A stretch of 64,000 bases of DNA from NCBI RefSeq assembly GCF_018524365.1, contig NZ_JAEKFT010000002.1:1-64000 (forward strand), written 5' to 3'. Under the pieces are notes generated by a model. The model was not told the origin of the DNA. It did not search any database and saw only the letters and a list, made by a program, of their open reading frames with translations. This document shows positions 46,654 through 55,536 of this stretch, in pieces. This stretch comes from Denitromonas iodatirespirans. GTDB lineage: Bacteria > Pseudomonadota > Gammaproteobacteria > Burkholderiales > Rhodocyclaceae. The position numbers and the translations under genes are program-made. Numbering within the stretch: position 1 is the first letter of the stretch; each line of letters opens with the position of its first letter.

Positions 46654-46695
46654 GACATTCTGTCGCGCACCCTCGCCCAGACGGGACAAAATGTC
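46654..46695. promoter_or_regulatory. Two paired enhancer-like palindromes (GACA-N3-TGTC)
   Basis: GACATTCTGTC (46654-46664) and GACAAAATGTC (46685-46695) are two near-identical dyads whose centres are 31 bp apart, about three helical turns. The second dyad abuts the histidine kinase stop at 46696. They lie 70-110 bp upstream of the sigma54 promoter. This fits an upstream activator site for the Fis-type HTH of the response regulator encoded at 48780-50159. Confidence 0.7.
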
Positions 46696-48783
46696 TCACT
46701 CGGCCGCGCGGAACCAGCGCGCCCGGAAGCCCGGTGCGTTGGGGCTGTCGTCGTACACCGGGGTGCTGCGCAGCCAGATGCTGAAGACGGTGCCGCGCCC
46801 CGGTGTGCTGTCGACGGTGATGCGCCCGCCGTAGCGCTGCACCAGGGTCTGGCTGATCGACAGGCCGAGGCCGGTGCCGCGGCCTTTCTTGGTGGTGAAG
46901 AAGGGGTCGAAGATGTGCGGCAGGTCATCCGCGCGAATGCCGGCGCCGGTATCGGCCACACGCAGGCACACGCCGATACAGGCATCGCCGTCGAGCCAGT
47001 CGTCGCAGCCCAGGGTCAGCACGCCGCCTTCGTCCATGGCCTGCACGGCATTGACGATGAGGTTGATCAGCACCTGTTGCAGCTCGCTGCGGTTGATCTC
47101 GACATCCGCCGTCGCCGCCTCCTGGCGCTCGACGGCGATGCCGCGCTGGTCGACCGTGTGGCGCGCCAGCACCAGGCAGTCGGCGATCAGGGCGTGCATG
47201 TCCACCCGTTCGGTATAGCCGGCGAATTCGCCCGGCCGGGCGAACTGCAGCAGCTTGGTGACAATCTGGCGGATGCGGTCGGTCTGCTGGTGGATCAGGC
47301 GGATCTCTTCGCGTACCGGCGCGGCGGCGGCGCCGAGGCTATCGGCCAACACGTCGAGATTGCCCTGGATGACGGCCACCGGATTGTTGATCTCGTGTGC
47401 CACGCCGGCGGTCAGCTCGCCCACCGCGGCCAGCTTCTCGCTCATCACCAGTTGCTCCTGCGCACGGCGCAGGATGGCGTTGGCCTCGGCCAGCTCGGCG
47501 GTGCGCTCGGCCACTTTGCGGTCCAGCTCGTCGGCCCAGCGCTGCAGCTCTTCGCGCTTGCTGGCCAGGGTGTCGAGCAGGTGGTCGAAGGCCTGCGCCA
47601 GCCGGCCCAGTTCGTCGCGGCTGGCCAGCGGCCCGACCCGCGCGCCGGCATCGCCCTGCTCGACCCGCCGGATGACCGTGTGGATCCGCTCGATGGGGCG
47701 GAAGATGCTGCGCGCCCAGCGCAGCGAGAGCAGGCTGCCGATGACCGAGATCAGCACGAAGAGGGCGAACAGCCCGCCCATCACCGCCAACTTGGCCTGG
47801 CGGAAGGGGGTTTCGAGAAAGCCCACGTACAGCATGCCGATGCGCTCGCCCTGGCTGTCGACGAAGGGCTCGTAGCCCGACACGTAGAAGTCGTTGACCA
47901 CGAAGGCGGAGTCGAGCCATACGCGGCCGGTGTCGAGCACCTGGGTGCGCACCGCGTCGGACACCCGGGTGCCGAGCGCGCGGACGCCTTCGAACAGATG
48001 CACATTGGTGGCCACGCGGGTGTCGCCGAGAAACAGCGTGGCGGTGCCGCGGCTGTCGAGCGGCAAGGATCCGTCGCGATAGACGATGGCGTTGATGCGA
48101 TCGACCATGCCGAGGTTGCGGTTGAGCAGCGCCCCGCCTTCGAGCACGCCGATGAAATTGCCGGCCGTATCGTAGATCGGCGCGGCGGCATGGATCATCA
48201 GCCCGCGCTCTTCGCTGTCGCGGCTGTCCGGCCGGGCGGCCGCGGTGGGCACCAGCGGAATATGCGCGCGCCGCCGCAATGCCGGGTCGATGGCGTCGAG
48301 TTCGTCGGGGCCGAACACCTCGATGCTGGTGCGTGCGGCCCCCGACGTTGCCGCCGCCACCGCGGCCCAGCGGGTGCGTTCGCGCAGCGGACCGAGCGGC
48401 CCGCGCGCCGAGGCCACCGGCCGGCCGCGGGTGTCGAGCAGATGCAGGAAATCCAAGCCGTAGCGCACGCTCATGCTGTCGAGCAGGGCGGTCATGGCCT
48501 GCGGCGTACCGGCCGGGAAATCGACTGCCAGCCGGCTCGAGCCGGCCAGCGCCTGCAGGTCGCGGCCGACGCCCTGCTGCACGCGGTCGAAGTATTCGTG
48601 GGCGATCACCAGATCGGCCTGGACCTTGGCCCGCAGCAGGCGGTCGTAGGTGGTGTTGCCCCAGGTCCACACCAGCGCCAGCAGCACCGGCACGCCGATC
48701 AGCAGCGGCGCCAGCACCAGCGCCAGCAGCTTGGCCCGGACCGAGGCCGAAAAACGCGCCCGCAGCCGTGCCAGCGACGTCAT
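46696..48783 (-). CDS. Two-component sensor histidine kinase
   Basis: The 695-residue membrane protein has a transmembrane helix near 17-38, a large extracytoplasmic sensor region (double-Cache-like), a second helix (LAVMGGLFALFVLISVIGSL), HAMP, then HisKA with phospho-His in VAHEINNPVAVIQGN and HATPase_c with ADTGAGIRADDLPHIFDPFF and GTGLGLSISQTL. It should phosphorylate the adjacent regulator. ATG at 48783 overlaps the regulator stop (ATGA). The position suggests control of the formate dehydrogenase operon. The signal is unknown. Confidence 0.9.
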   Translation of the reverse strand: MTSLARLRARFSASVRAKLLALVLAPLLIGVPVLLALVWTWGNTTYDRLLRAKVQADLVIAHEYFDRVQQGVGRDLQALAGSSRLAVDFPAGTPQAMTALLDSMSVRYGLDFLHLLDTRGRPVASARGPLGPLRERTRWAAVAAATSGAARTSIEVFGPDELDAIDPALRRRAHIPLVPTAAARPDSRDSEERGLMIHAAAPIYDTAGNFIGVLEGGALLNRNLGMVDRINAIVYRDGSLPLDSRGTATLFLGDTRVATNVHLFEGVRALGTRVSDAVRTQVLDTGRVWLDSAFVVNDFYVSGYEPFVDSQGERIGMLYVGFLETPFRQAKLAVMGGLFALFVLISVIGSLLSLRWARSIFRPIERIHTVIRRVEQGDAGARVGPLASRDELGRLAQAFDHLLDTLASKREELQRWADELDRKVAERTAELAEANAILRRAQEQLVMSEKLAAVGELTAGVAHEINNPVAVIQGNLDVLADSLGAAAAPVREEIRLIHQQTDRIRQIVTKLLQFARPGEFAGYTERVDMHALIADCLVLARHTVDQRGIAVERQEAATADVEINRSELQQVLINLIVNAVQAMDEGGVLTLGCDDWLDGDACIGVCLRVADTGAGIRADDLPHIFDPFFTTKKGRGTGLGLSISQTLVQRYGGRITVDSTPGRGTVFSIWLRSTPVYDDSPNAPGFRARWFRAAE

Positions 48784-50159
48784 CGCACGGCCGGGTCGGC
48801 GCCCCACTCGGCGCACTTGCGCTCCAGTGTCTTGCGCGAGACGCCGAGCAGCTCGGCCGCCCGGCTCTTGTTGCCATCGCACTGGCGCAGCACCGCTTCG
48901 ATATGCCGCCGCGCCACGTCGGCCAGACTCAGGGGCAGGGGCTCGCTACCGAGGGCGGCGACCGGCGCCTCGACCGGGAAGTGGCCGAGGATCAGCGCCC
49001 GTTCGATGAAGTTGCGCAGCTCGCGGGCGTTGCCCGGCCAGGCGTAGCCGACCAGCCGCGCCGCCACCTCGGCGGTGATCGGCAGCGGCGGCAGGCCGAG
49101 ACGCGCCGCCAGCTGAGTGTTGAAGTGCTCGGCCAGCGGCACGATGTCGTCGGTGCGCTGGCGCAGCGGCGGCAGGGTGACGGTGAGCACCTCGAGGCGG
49201 TAGTACAGATCCTGGCGGAAGCGCCCGGCGGCCACTTCGGCGCGCAGATCGCGGTTGGTGGCGGCGATCACGCGCACGTCGACCGGCATCTCCTTGGTCG
49301 AGCCCACCGGCCGCACCCGTTGCTCTTCGAGCGCCCGCAGCAGCTTGGTCTGCAGGGCCAGCGGCAACTCGCCGATCTCGTCGAGAAACAGCGTGCCGCC
49401 ATTGGCATAGGTGAACAGCCCGCTGCGGTTCTCGGTGGCGCCGGTGAAGGCGCCTTTGACATGGCCGAACAGCTCGCTTTCGATCAGCTCGGCCGACACC
49501 GCGGCGCAATTGACCGGCACAAAGGGACGCTCGGCGCGCAGGCTCATCTGATGCAGCGCGCGTGCCGCCAGCTCCTTGCCGACGCCGGATTCGCCCTGGA
49601 TCAGCACCGTGCTGGGCGTCGGCGCCACCCGCCGGATCAGGTTGCACACCTGGCGCAGCGCCAGCGAGTGGCCGACCAGCCCCTCGGTGCCGCCGGCCAG
49701 ATCGGCCACTTCGCGGCGCAGCACGTAGTTCTCGCGGGTCAGCCGGGCGCGCTCGAAACAGCGCGCCAGCGAATTGACGATCTGATCCACCCGGAAGGGC
49801 TTGAGGATGAAATCGGCCGCACCGGCGCGCAGGGCGTCGATGGCGGTTTCCATGTCGGCGAAGGCGGTGATCAGGATCACGTCGCCGGCAAAGGCACCGG
49901 CGCGCAGCTCGCGCAGCCAGGCGATGCCGGCCTTGCCGGGCAGGGCGATGTCGAGCACGATCACGTCGAAATGGGCGTCCGCCAGCAGCGCCGCGGCCGC
50001 CTCGGCACTGTCGGCCACCTCGACCGCACAGCCGCGCGCACTCAGCGCACGTTGCAGGAAGCTGCGCATACCGGCCTCGTCGTCGACCACCAGCACCGCG
50101 TAGTCCGACCACTGCGGCCGTGCGTCGACCGATCGATCGATCTTGTCCTCAGCCCCCAT
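48780..50159 (-). CDS. Sigma54-dependent NtrC-family response regulator
   Basis: The 459-residue product has a receiver domain with the phospho-acceptor Asp in [10 protein letters not shown], an AAA+ sigma54 activator core ([28 protein letters not shown]) and a C-terminal Fis-type HTH ([20 protein letters not shown]). ATG at 50159 has GAGGGTG upstream. An upstream GTG at 50166-50168 is less likely. It is translationally coupled with the histidine kinase. It likely binds the palindromes at 46654-46695. Confidence 0.93.
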   Translation of the reverse strand: MGAEDKIDRSVDARPQWSDYAVLVVDDEAGMRSFLQRALSARGCAVEVADSAEAAAALLADAHFDVIVLDIALPGKAGIAWLRELRAGAFAGDVILITAFADMETAIDALRAGAADFILKPFRVDQIVNSLARCFERARLTRENYVLRREVADLAGGTEGLVGHSLALRQVCNLIRRVAPTPSTVLIQGESGVGKELAARALHQMSLRAERPFVPVNCAAVSAELIESELFGHVKGAFTGATENRSGLFTYANGGTLFLDEIGELPLALQTKLLRALEEQRVRPVGSTKEMPVDVRVIAATNRDLRAEVAAGRFRQDLYYRLEVLTVTLPPLRQRTDDIVPLAEHFNTQLAARLGLPPLPITAEVAARLVGYAWPGNARELRNFIERALILGHFPVEAPVAALGSEPLPLSLADVARRHIEAVLRQCDGNKSRAAELLGVSRKTLERKCAEWGADPAVR

Positions 50160-50209
50160 GCGCAGCACCCTCGTGTTGGATCAGCCCGATTAGAGCATGC
50201 GGGCGAGAC

Positions 50210-50240
50210 AAAAAAAATGCGCCCGCTGCCGCGGACGCAT
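50210..50240 (-). terminator. Intrinsic terminator downstream of htpX
   Basis: On the minus strand ATGCGTCCGC pairs with GCGGGCGCAT around a 4-nt loop with one mismatch, followed by a run of eight T. It lies about 30 nt past the htpX stop and about 50 nt before the response regulator start. Confidence 0.85.
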
Positions 50241-50267
50241 TCGCCGGTACGGCACCGGCCGCCGCGC

Positions 50268-51104
50268 TCAGCGCATGGCGCGCAAGCGGGCGATGCGCTC
50301 CTCGGTGGCCGGGTGGGTCGAGAACAGGCCTTTCAGCCCGCCGCCGGAGAGCGGGTTCATGATCATCATCTGCGCGGTCTCGGGGTGCTCGTCCGCCGTG
50401 TGCATGGGGATGCCGCGGGCGTAGGCGTCGATCTTGGCCAACGCATCGGCCAGCGCCGCCGGGTCGCCGGAAATCTCCGCGCCGCCCTTGTCGGCCCCGA
50501 ACTCGCGGGTACGCGAGATGGCCATCTGGATCAGCATGCCGGCGATCGGCGCGAGGATCATGATGATGATCGAGACGATCGGGTTCGGCCGGTCTTCGCC
50601 GCGCCCGCCGAAGAACATGCCGAACTGCGCCAGCGCCGAGATGGCACCGGCGACCGAGGCCGAGATGGTCGAGATGAGGATGTCGCGGTGCTTCACATGC
50701 GCCAGCTCATGCGCCATCACGCCACGCAGTTCGCGCTCGGACAGCATGCGGATGATGCCGGTGGTGGCCGCCACCGCGGCATGCTCCGGGTTGCGCCCGG
50801 TGGCGAAGGCATTGGGCTGAGCTTCGTCGATGAGGTATACCTTGGGCATCGGCAACTCGGCCCGGCCGGCCAGTTCGCGCACCATGTTGTACAAGTAGGG
50901 CGACGTGCTCGCGTCGACCTCGCGCGCCTTGTACATGCGCAGCACCATCTTGTCCGAGAACCAATAGGCCCACAGGTTCATGCCGCCGCCGAACAGCAGT
51001 GCGATGAGCATGCCCTGCTGGCCGCCGATCAGGCCGCCGATCACCCCGAACAAGGCCACGATCCCCGCCATCAGGATGGAGGTCTTGATCCAGTTTCCGA
51101 ACAT
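50268..51104 (-). CDS. htpX: Heat-shock membrane metalloprotease HtpX
   Basis: The 278-residue inner-membrane zinc protease degrades misfolded membrane proteins. It has two N-terminal helices ([19 protein letters not shown] and [17 protein letters not shown]), the zinc motif [13 protein letters not shown] near residue 130 and later helices. The downstream REFGADKGG supplies the third ligand Glu. It is monocistronic with its own terminator. Confidence 0.95.
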   Translation of the reverse strand: MFGNWIKTSILMAGIVALFGVIGGLIGGQQGMLIALLFGGGMNLWAYWFSDKMVLRMYKAREVDASTSPYLYNMVRELAGRAELPMPKVYLIDEAQPNAFATGRNPEHAAVAATTGIIRMLSERELRGVMAHELAHVKHRDILISTISASVAGAISALAQFGMFFGGRGEDRPNPIVSIIIMILAPIAGMLIQMAISRTREFGADKGGAEISGDPAALADALAKIDAYARGIPMHTADEHPETAQMMIMNPLSGGGLKGLFSTHPATEERIARLRAMR

Positions 51105-51175
51105 TGTGTTTCCTCGTCGTCAGATGCGGGCAAAACGGCCCGCGCTCCGCTTAGATGGGGGGTGCTGCAAAAGAT

Positions 51176-52114
51176 TCAATCGGCCGTCGGCAACGCCAGT
51201 TGCTGCCCCGACGTCAGCGCAAAGCCCTGCAGGAAGGCCGCGGCCGGCACCCGGCGCCCGCCCGGTTGCTGCAGCTGCGTGACGTTCAGCGCACCGGCGC
51301 CGCAGGCGATGAGGAGGCCGTCGGCATCGGCCCGCAGAATCGTGCCCGGCGTGCCCGTGGCGTCGACCGCCGTTGCCTGCCACAGCTTGAAGGTGCGCCC
51401 GTCGAACTCGGCCACCGCGCCGGGAAAGGGATCGAAGGCGCGCACCTGGCGGGCCAGTTCGACCGCCGGCCGACGCCAGTCGAGCCGCGCCTCGGCCTTG
51501 TCGATCTTGTGCGCGTAGGTCACGCCCTCGGCCGGCTGCGGCTCGGCCTCGAGCGACTTGATGGCGAGCCGGCAGATGGCATCGACGATCATCTCGCCGC
51601 CCAGCGCGGCCAGCGTGTCGTGCAGCGTCGCGGTGGTGGCGTCGGGCGGAATCGGCACCGCCTGGCGCAGCAGCATGTCGCCGGTGTCGAGGCCGGCGTC
51701 CATCTTCATGATGGTGATGCCGGTCTCGGCATCACCCGCCTCGATGGCGCGGTGGATCGGCGCCGCCCCGCGCCAGCGCGGCAACAACGACGCATGGATG
51801 TTGAGGCAGCCGATGCGCGGGATGTCGAGCACCGCTTGCGGCAGGATCAGGCCGTAGGCCGCCACCACCAGCACATCGGGCGCGGCGGCGCGCAGCGCGG
51901 CCTGCTGCTCGGACGTGCGCAGCTTCTCCGGCTGATCGACCGGGATGCCGTGCGCCAGCGCCACCTGCTTGACGGCGCTGGGCTGCAGCTTCATGCCGCG
52001 CCCGGCCGGGCGGTCCGGCTGGGTCAGCACCAGCACCACTTCGAAGCCGCCGTCGATCAGCGCGCGCAGCGCCGTGGCAGCAAACTCGGGCGTCCCCGCA
52101 AAGGCAATTCTCAT
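51176..52114 (-). CDS. fmt: Methionyl-tRNA formyltransferase
   Basis: The 312-residue product formylates initiator Met-tRNA. Family signs: [59 protein letters not shown] and [18 protein letters not shown]. It is followed by the C-terminal OB-like domain. It lies 15 nt after def, forming the common def-fmt pair. Confidence 0.97.
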   Translation of the reverse strand: MRIAFAGTPEFAATALRALIDGGFEVVLVLTQPDRPAGRGMKLQPSAVKQVALAHGIPVDQPEKLRTSEQQAALRAAAPDVLVVAAYGLILPQAVLDIPRIGCLNIHASLLPRWRGAAPIHRAIEAGDAETGITIMKMDAGLDTGDMLLRQAVPIPPDATTATLHDTLAALGGEMIVDAICRLAIKSLEAEPQPAEGVTYAHKIDKAEARLDWRRPAVELARQVRAFDPFPGAVAEFDGRTFKLWQATAVDATGTPGTILRADADGLLIACGAGALNVTQLQQPGGRRVPAAAFLQGFALTSGQQLALPTAD

Positions 52115-52129
52115 CGGCGCCGCCCGGGT

Positions 52130-52633
52130 TCAGGCGGTGATGCGCGCGCGCTTGGCCAGCTTGCTCTTGATGCGGCCTTGCTTGAGTGTCGACAGGTATT
52201 CGACGAACACCTTGCCGTCGAGGTGGTCCAGTTCGTGCTGGATGCACACCGCGAGCAGGCCCTCGGCTTCCAGCTCGAAGGGCTCGCCCTGGGTGTTGAG
52301 CGCACGCACCTTGACGCGTTCGGCGCGCACCACCTTGTCGTAGATGCCGGGCACCGACAGGCAGCCCTCTTCGCCGACCTGTTCGCCGGAACGCTCGAGG
52401 ATTTCCGGATTGATCAGCGCCAGCAGACCGGACTTGTCTTCGGTGACGTCGATGACCACCACGCGCTCGTGTACGTCGACCTGCGTGGCGGCCAGACCGA
52501 TGCCGGGCGCCTCGTACATGGTCTCGGCCATATCGCGGATCAGGGTGCGGATGCGATCGTCCACCCGGGCGACTGGCGCCGCCTTGGTGTGAAGCCGCGG
52601 ATCAGGGAAATGCAGGATTGGGAGTAGTGCCAT
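52130..52633 (-). CDS. def: Peptide deformylase
   Basis: The 167-residue metalloenzyme removes the N-formyl group from new proteins. The three hallmark motifs are present: [24 protein letters not shown] and [12 protein letters not shown] (Cys and two His ligate the metal). The gene is divergent from lysM-dprA and is co-transcribed with fmt. Confidence 0.97.
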   Translation of the reverse strand: MALLPILHFPDPRLHTKAAPVARVDDRIRTLIRDMAETMYEAPGIGLAATQVDVHERVVVIDVTEDKSGLLALINPEILERSGEQVGEEGCLSVPGIYDKVVRAERVKVRALNTQGEPFELEAEGLLAVCIQHELDHLDGKVFVEYLSTLKQGRIKSKLAKRARITA

Positions 52634-52805
52634 AAAAGCTTGCCGCGTTATGGGATTACGTGCAGAATTTCAAGTAATTTGCCATGCCCGACGATTGCAC
52701 GTTTGTCATCGGGACGCTCAACTTCCGGGTATTTTGACCGTCATAGATGGAACAGATTCCCGGCAGGGCGTCGGAATGCCGCCCGCATCGACACGGAAGC
52801 GAGTG

Positions 52806-53834
52806 ATGATCCGCATTATATTCTCTCTAGTCATCGGCGTCGCCGCCCTCGTCCAACCGGCCGTGGCGGCTTCGCCGGTCGAGCTGGCGCAAAACGCACC
52901 CGACAGCCACACGGTGCGCAAGGGCGACACCTTGTGGGGCATTTCGGGCAAGTTCCTGCGCGAGCCGTGGCGCTGGCCCGAAGTGTGGCAGCTCAACAAA
53001 GAGCAGATCCACAACCCCCATCTGATCTACCCCGGCCAAGTCATCGTGCTCGACCGCAGCGGCCCCTACCTGCGCCTCGGGCGCCGGGTCGGCGACGGCA
53101 AGCTGCAGCCGCAGATCTACACCGAACCGACCGACCAGGCGATCCCCAGCATTCCGCAGAACGAGATCGCGCCCTTCCTGACCCATCCGCTGGTGGTCGA
53201 CGAAAAGCGCATCGCCCAGTCCGCCACCATCGTCGCCACCCAGGAAAACCGCCTCTACACCGGCCAGGGCGACACCGTCTTCGCCAAGAACGTGACCGCT
53301 GGCGTGGGCACCTGGCACATCTATCGCCCGGCCAAGCCGCTGATCGACCCGTTGAACGACAAGATCCTCGGCTATGAAGCCGTGCATCTGGGCACCGCCG
53401 ACGTGACCCAGCCCGGCGAGCCGGCGGCACTGGAGATCTCCATGGCGCGCCAGGAGATCGGCACCGGCGAACTGATGCTGCCGGCCGACCGCCCCGAGTT
53501 GCTGTCTTATGTGCCGCATGCCCCGACCAACAGCGTCGAAGGCCGCGTCATCGCCATCTACGGTGGCGTGAGCGAAACCGGCCGCCAGGGCGTGATCACC
53601 CTCGGCGTCGGCCAGCAGGACGGCGTCGAAGTCGGCCATGTGCTGGCGCTGTACCGCCATCGTGGCTCGGTGGTGTACAAGGACGAGGACACCAACAAGA
53701 AGGAAAACTTCCAGCTGCCGGAGCATCGCTACGGCCTGGTCTTCCTGTTCCGCGTCTTCGACCGGGTGTCGTATGGCCTGGTGGTCGACGCCACCGCTCC
53801 GGTCAAGGTCAGCGACACGGTCCGCACGCCCTGA
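52806..53834 (+). CDS. Exported LysM-domain protein
   Basis: The 342-residue product has a signal peptide (IIFSLVIGVAALVQPAVAAS), then a LysM domain at about 38-90 (HTVRKGDTLWGISGKFL and WPEVWQLNKEQIHNPHLIYP). It probably binds peptidoglycan. The remaining 250 residues are beta-rich and of unknown fold. It is commonly located upstream of dprA in betaproteobacteria. ATG at 52806 was preferred to the long upstream extension because it gives a signal peptide. Confidence 0.9.
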   Translation: MIRIIFSLVIGVAALVQPAVAASPVELAQNAPDSHTVRKGDTLWGISGKFLREPWRWPEVWQLNKEQIHNPHLIYPGQVIVLDRSGPYLRLGRRVGDGKLQPQIYTEPTDQAIPSIPQNEIAPFLTHPLVVDEKRIAQSATIVATQENRLYTGQGDTVFAKNVTAGVGTWHIYRPAKPLIDPLNDKILGYEAVHLGTADVTQPGEPAALEISMARQEIGTGELMLPADRPELLSYVPHAPTNSVEGRVIAIYGGVSETGRQGVITLGVGQQDGVEVGHVLALYRHRGSVVYKDEDTNKKENFQLPEHRYGLVFLFRVFDRVSYGLVVDATAPVKVSDTVRTP

Positions 53835-54946
53835 CCGAAACCCTCGACACCGCCGGTCTCGCCGACTGGCTGCGCCTGACGCTCGTCCCCGGCATCGGCG
53901 GCGAGCGTCAGCGCCGATTGCTCAGCGCCTTCGGGCTGCCCGGGCACATCTTCCAGGCCGGCCCCGCCGCCCTCGCCCCCCTCATCGGCGACAAGGCCGC
54001 CCGGCAATTGCGCGAACACGACAGCCGCGAGGCGGTCGCCGCCGCCCTCGACTGGGTCGCCCAGCCCGGCAATCACATCCTCACCCTGGCCGACGCCGCC
54101 TATCCGCAGCGCTTGCTGGAGCTCCCCGATCCGCCCACGCTGCTCTATGTCAAGGGCGACCCCGACCTGCTCAACCGGCCCGCACTGGCCATCGTCGGCG
54201 CGCGCAGCGCCACGGCCCAGGGCGAGGCCAACGCCGCCGCCTTTGCCGGCGCGCTGGCACGCGCGGGGCTGTCGATCGTCAGCGGCCTGGCGCTGGGCAT
54301 CGACGCCGCCGCCCATGCCGGGGCGCTGGACGCTGGGGGAACCACCATTGCCGTCATCGGTACCGGCGCCGACCGCATGTACCCGGCACGCAACCAGGCG
54401 CTGGCCCGGCGCATCGTCGAACATGGCGCCATCGTCACCGAGTTTCCACTGGGCACCCAGGTGGCGGCGCACAACTTTCCGCGGCGCAACCGCATCATCT
54501 CCGGCCTGGCGCAGGGCGTGCTGGTGGTCGAGGCAGCGCTCGGCAGCGGGTCGCTGATTACCGCTCGTCTGGCCAACGAGCAGGGCCGCGAGGTGTTCGC
54601 CATCCCCGGCTCGATCCATTCGCCGCAATCGAAAGGTTGCCACCGCCTGATCCGCGACGGCGCCAAGCTGGTCGAAACCGCCGAGGACATCCTTGAGGAA
54701 AGCGCCTTTTCAGGCCATGCCGACACGGCACCGGCACCCGCCGAGCGTCACCCCGACGCCGCGGCCGAGCCCCCTGTCGACGACGCCGGGGTGCTGGCCG
54801 CCCTGGGCCACGACCCGGTGAGCCTTGATACACTCGCGACCCGCACCGGCTTGACGGCCGATGCGCTGTACGCCATTCTGCTTTCACTGGAACTGGACGG
54901 TCATCTGGCGCGACTGCCTGGGGGCCGTTTCCAGCGACTTATCTAG
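53831..54946 (+). CDS. dprA: DNA processing protein DprA
   Basis: The 371-residue product loads RecA onto incoming single-stranded DNA in natural transformation. It has an N-terminal helical domain (ADWLRLTLVPGIGGERQRRL), a Rossmann-like core (LAIVGARSATAQGEANAAAF, SGLALGIDAAAHAGALDAGG, GTGADRMYPARNQALARRI) and a C-terminal winged helix. No ATG or GTG is available near the expected start. I propose CTG at 53831, overlapping the LysM stop; the earliest TTG (53918) would remove conserved residues. Confidence 0.88.
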   Translation: MTETLDTAGLADWLRLTLVPGIGGERQRRLLSAFGLPGHIFQAGPAALAPLIGDKAARQLREHDSREAVAAALDWVAQPGNHILTLADAAYPQRLLELPDPPTLLYVKGDPDLLNRPALAIVGARSATAQGEANAAAFAGALARAGLSIVSGLALGIDAAAHAGALDAGGTTIAVIGTGADRMYPARNQALARRIVEHGAIVTEFPLGTQVAAHNFPRRNRIISGLAQGVLVVEAALGSGSLITARLANEQGREVFAIPGSIHSPQSKGCHRLIRDGAKLVETAEDILEESAFSGHADTAPAPAERHPDAAAEPPVDDAGVLAALGHDPVSLDTLATRTGLTADALYAILLSLELDGHLARLPGGRFQRLI

Positions 54947-54955
54947 AGCCCCGCA

Positions 54956-55420
54956 ATGTTCGACGTTCTTGTCTATCTCTTCGAAACCTATATCCACGCC
55001 GAGGCCTGCCCGGCGCCGGAGCAGCTGGCACGCCGGCTGACGGCTGCAGGCTTCGAGGAAGACGAGATCAGCGACGCGCTCGACTGGCTGTCGGAGCTGA
55101 ACCAGACGGCCAGCGACTACACCGCCTTCGGCGAACCATCTGCCGGTGCCGTGCGTCTGTACTCGGGCGAGGAAACGGCCAAGCTCGGCCTCGAGGGCAT
55201 CGGTTTCCTGTTGTTTCTCCAGGATTCCGGCGTGCTCAACGGTGCCACCCGCGAGTTGATCCTCGATCGCCTGATGGCGCTGCCGGACCCGCAGGTCTCG
55301 GTGTCGCGGCTGAAGGTGATCGTGCTGATCGTGTTGTGGAAGCAGGCCTACCCGATGGATTCGCTGGTGCTCGACGAACTGCTGAGCGAGGACGACGAGG
55401 TCTCGCCGCTGCTCCACTAA
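54956..55420 (+). CDS. smg: Smg family protein (DUF494)
   Basis: The 154-residue product begins MFDVLVYLFETYIHAEACPA and has EEDEISDALDWLSELNQ and an acidic C-terminus, matching the Smg/DUF494 family. The gene is located between dprA and a topoisomerase gene, a neighbourhood conserved in beta- and gammaproteobacteria. The function is unknown. Confidence 0.92.
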   Translation: MFDVLVYLFETYIHAEACPAPEQLARRLTAAGFEEDEISDALDWLSELNQTASDYTAFGEPSAGAVRLYSGEETAKLGLEGIGFLLFLQDSGVLNGATRELILDRLMALPDPQVSVSRLKVIVLIVLWKQAYPMDSLVLDELLSEDDEVSPLLH

Positions 55421-55536
55421 GGCGTGCAACGGCTCAGGCCACTTGCGCGTGCCGCTGCGGCTTCCTTATGATGCCGCGCTTAACCACCTGATTTACCGGG
55501 AACCTTGACCGGCGAATGCCGGTTCTTCCGCATGCC

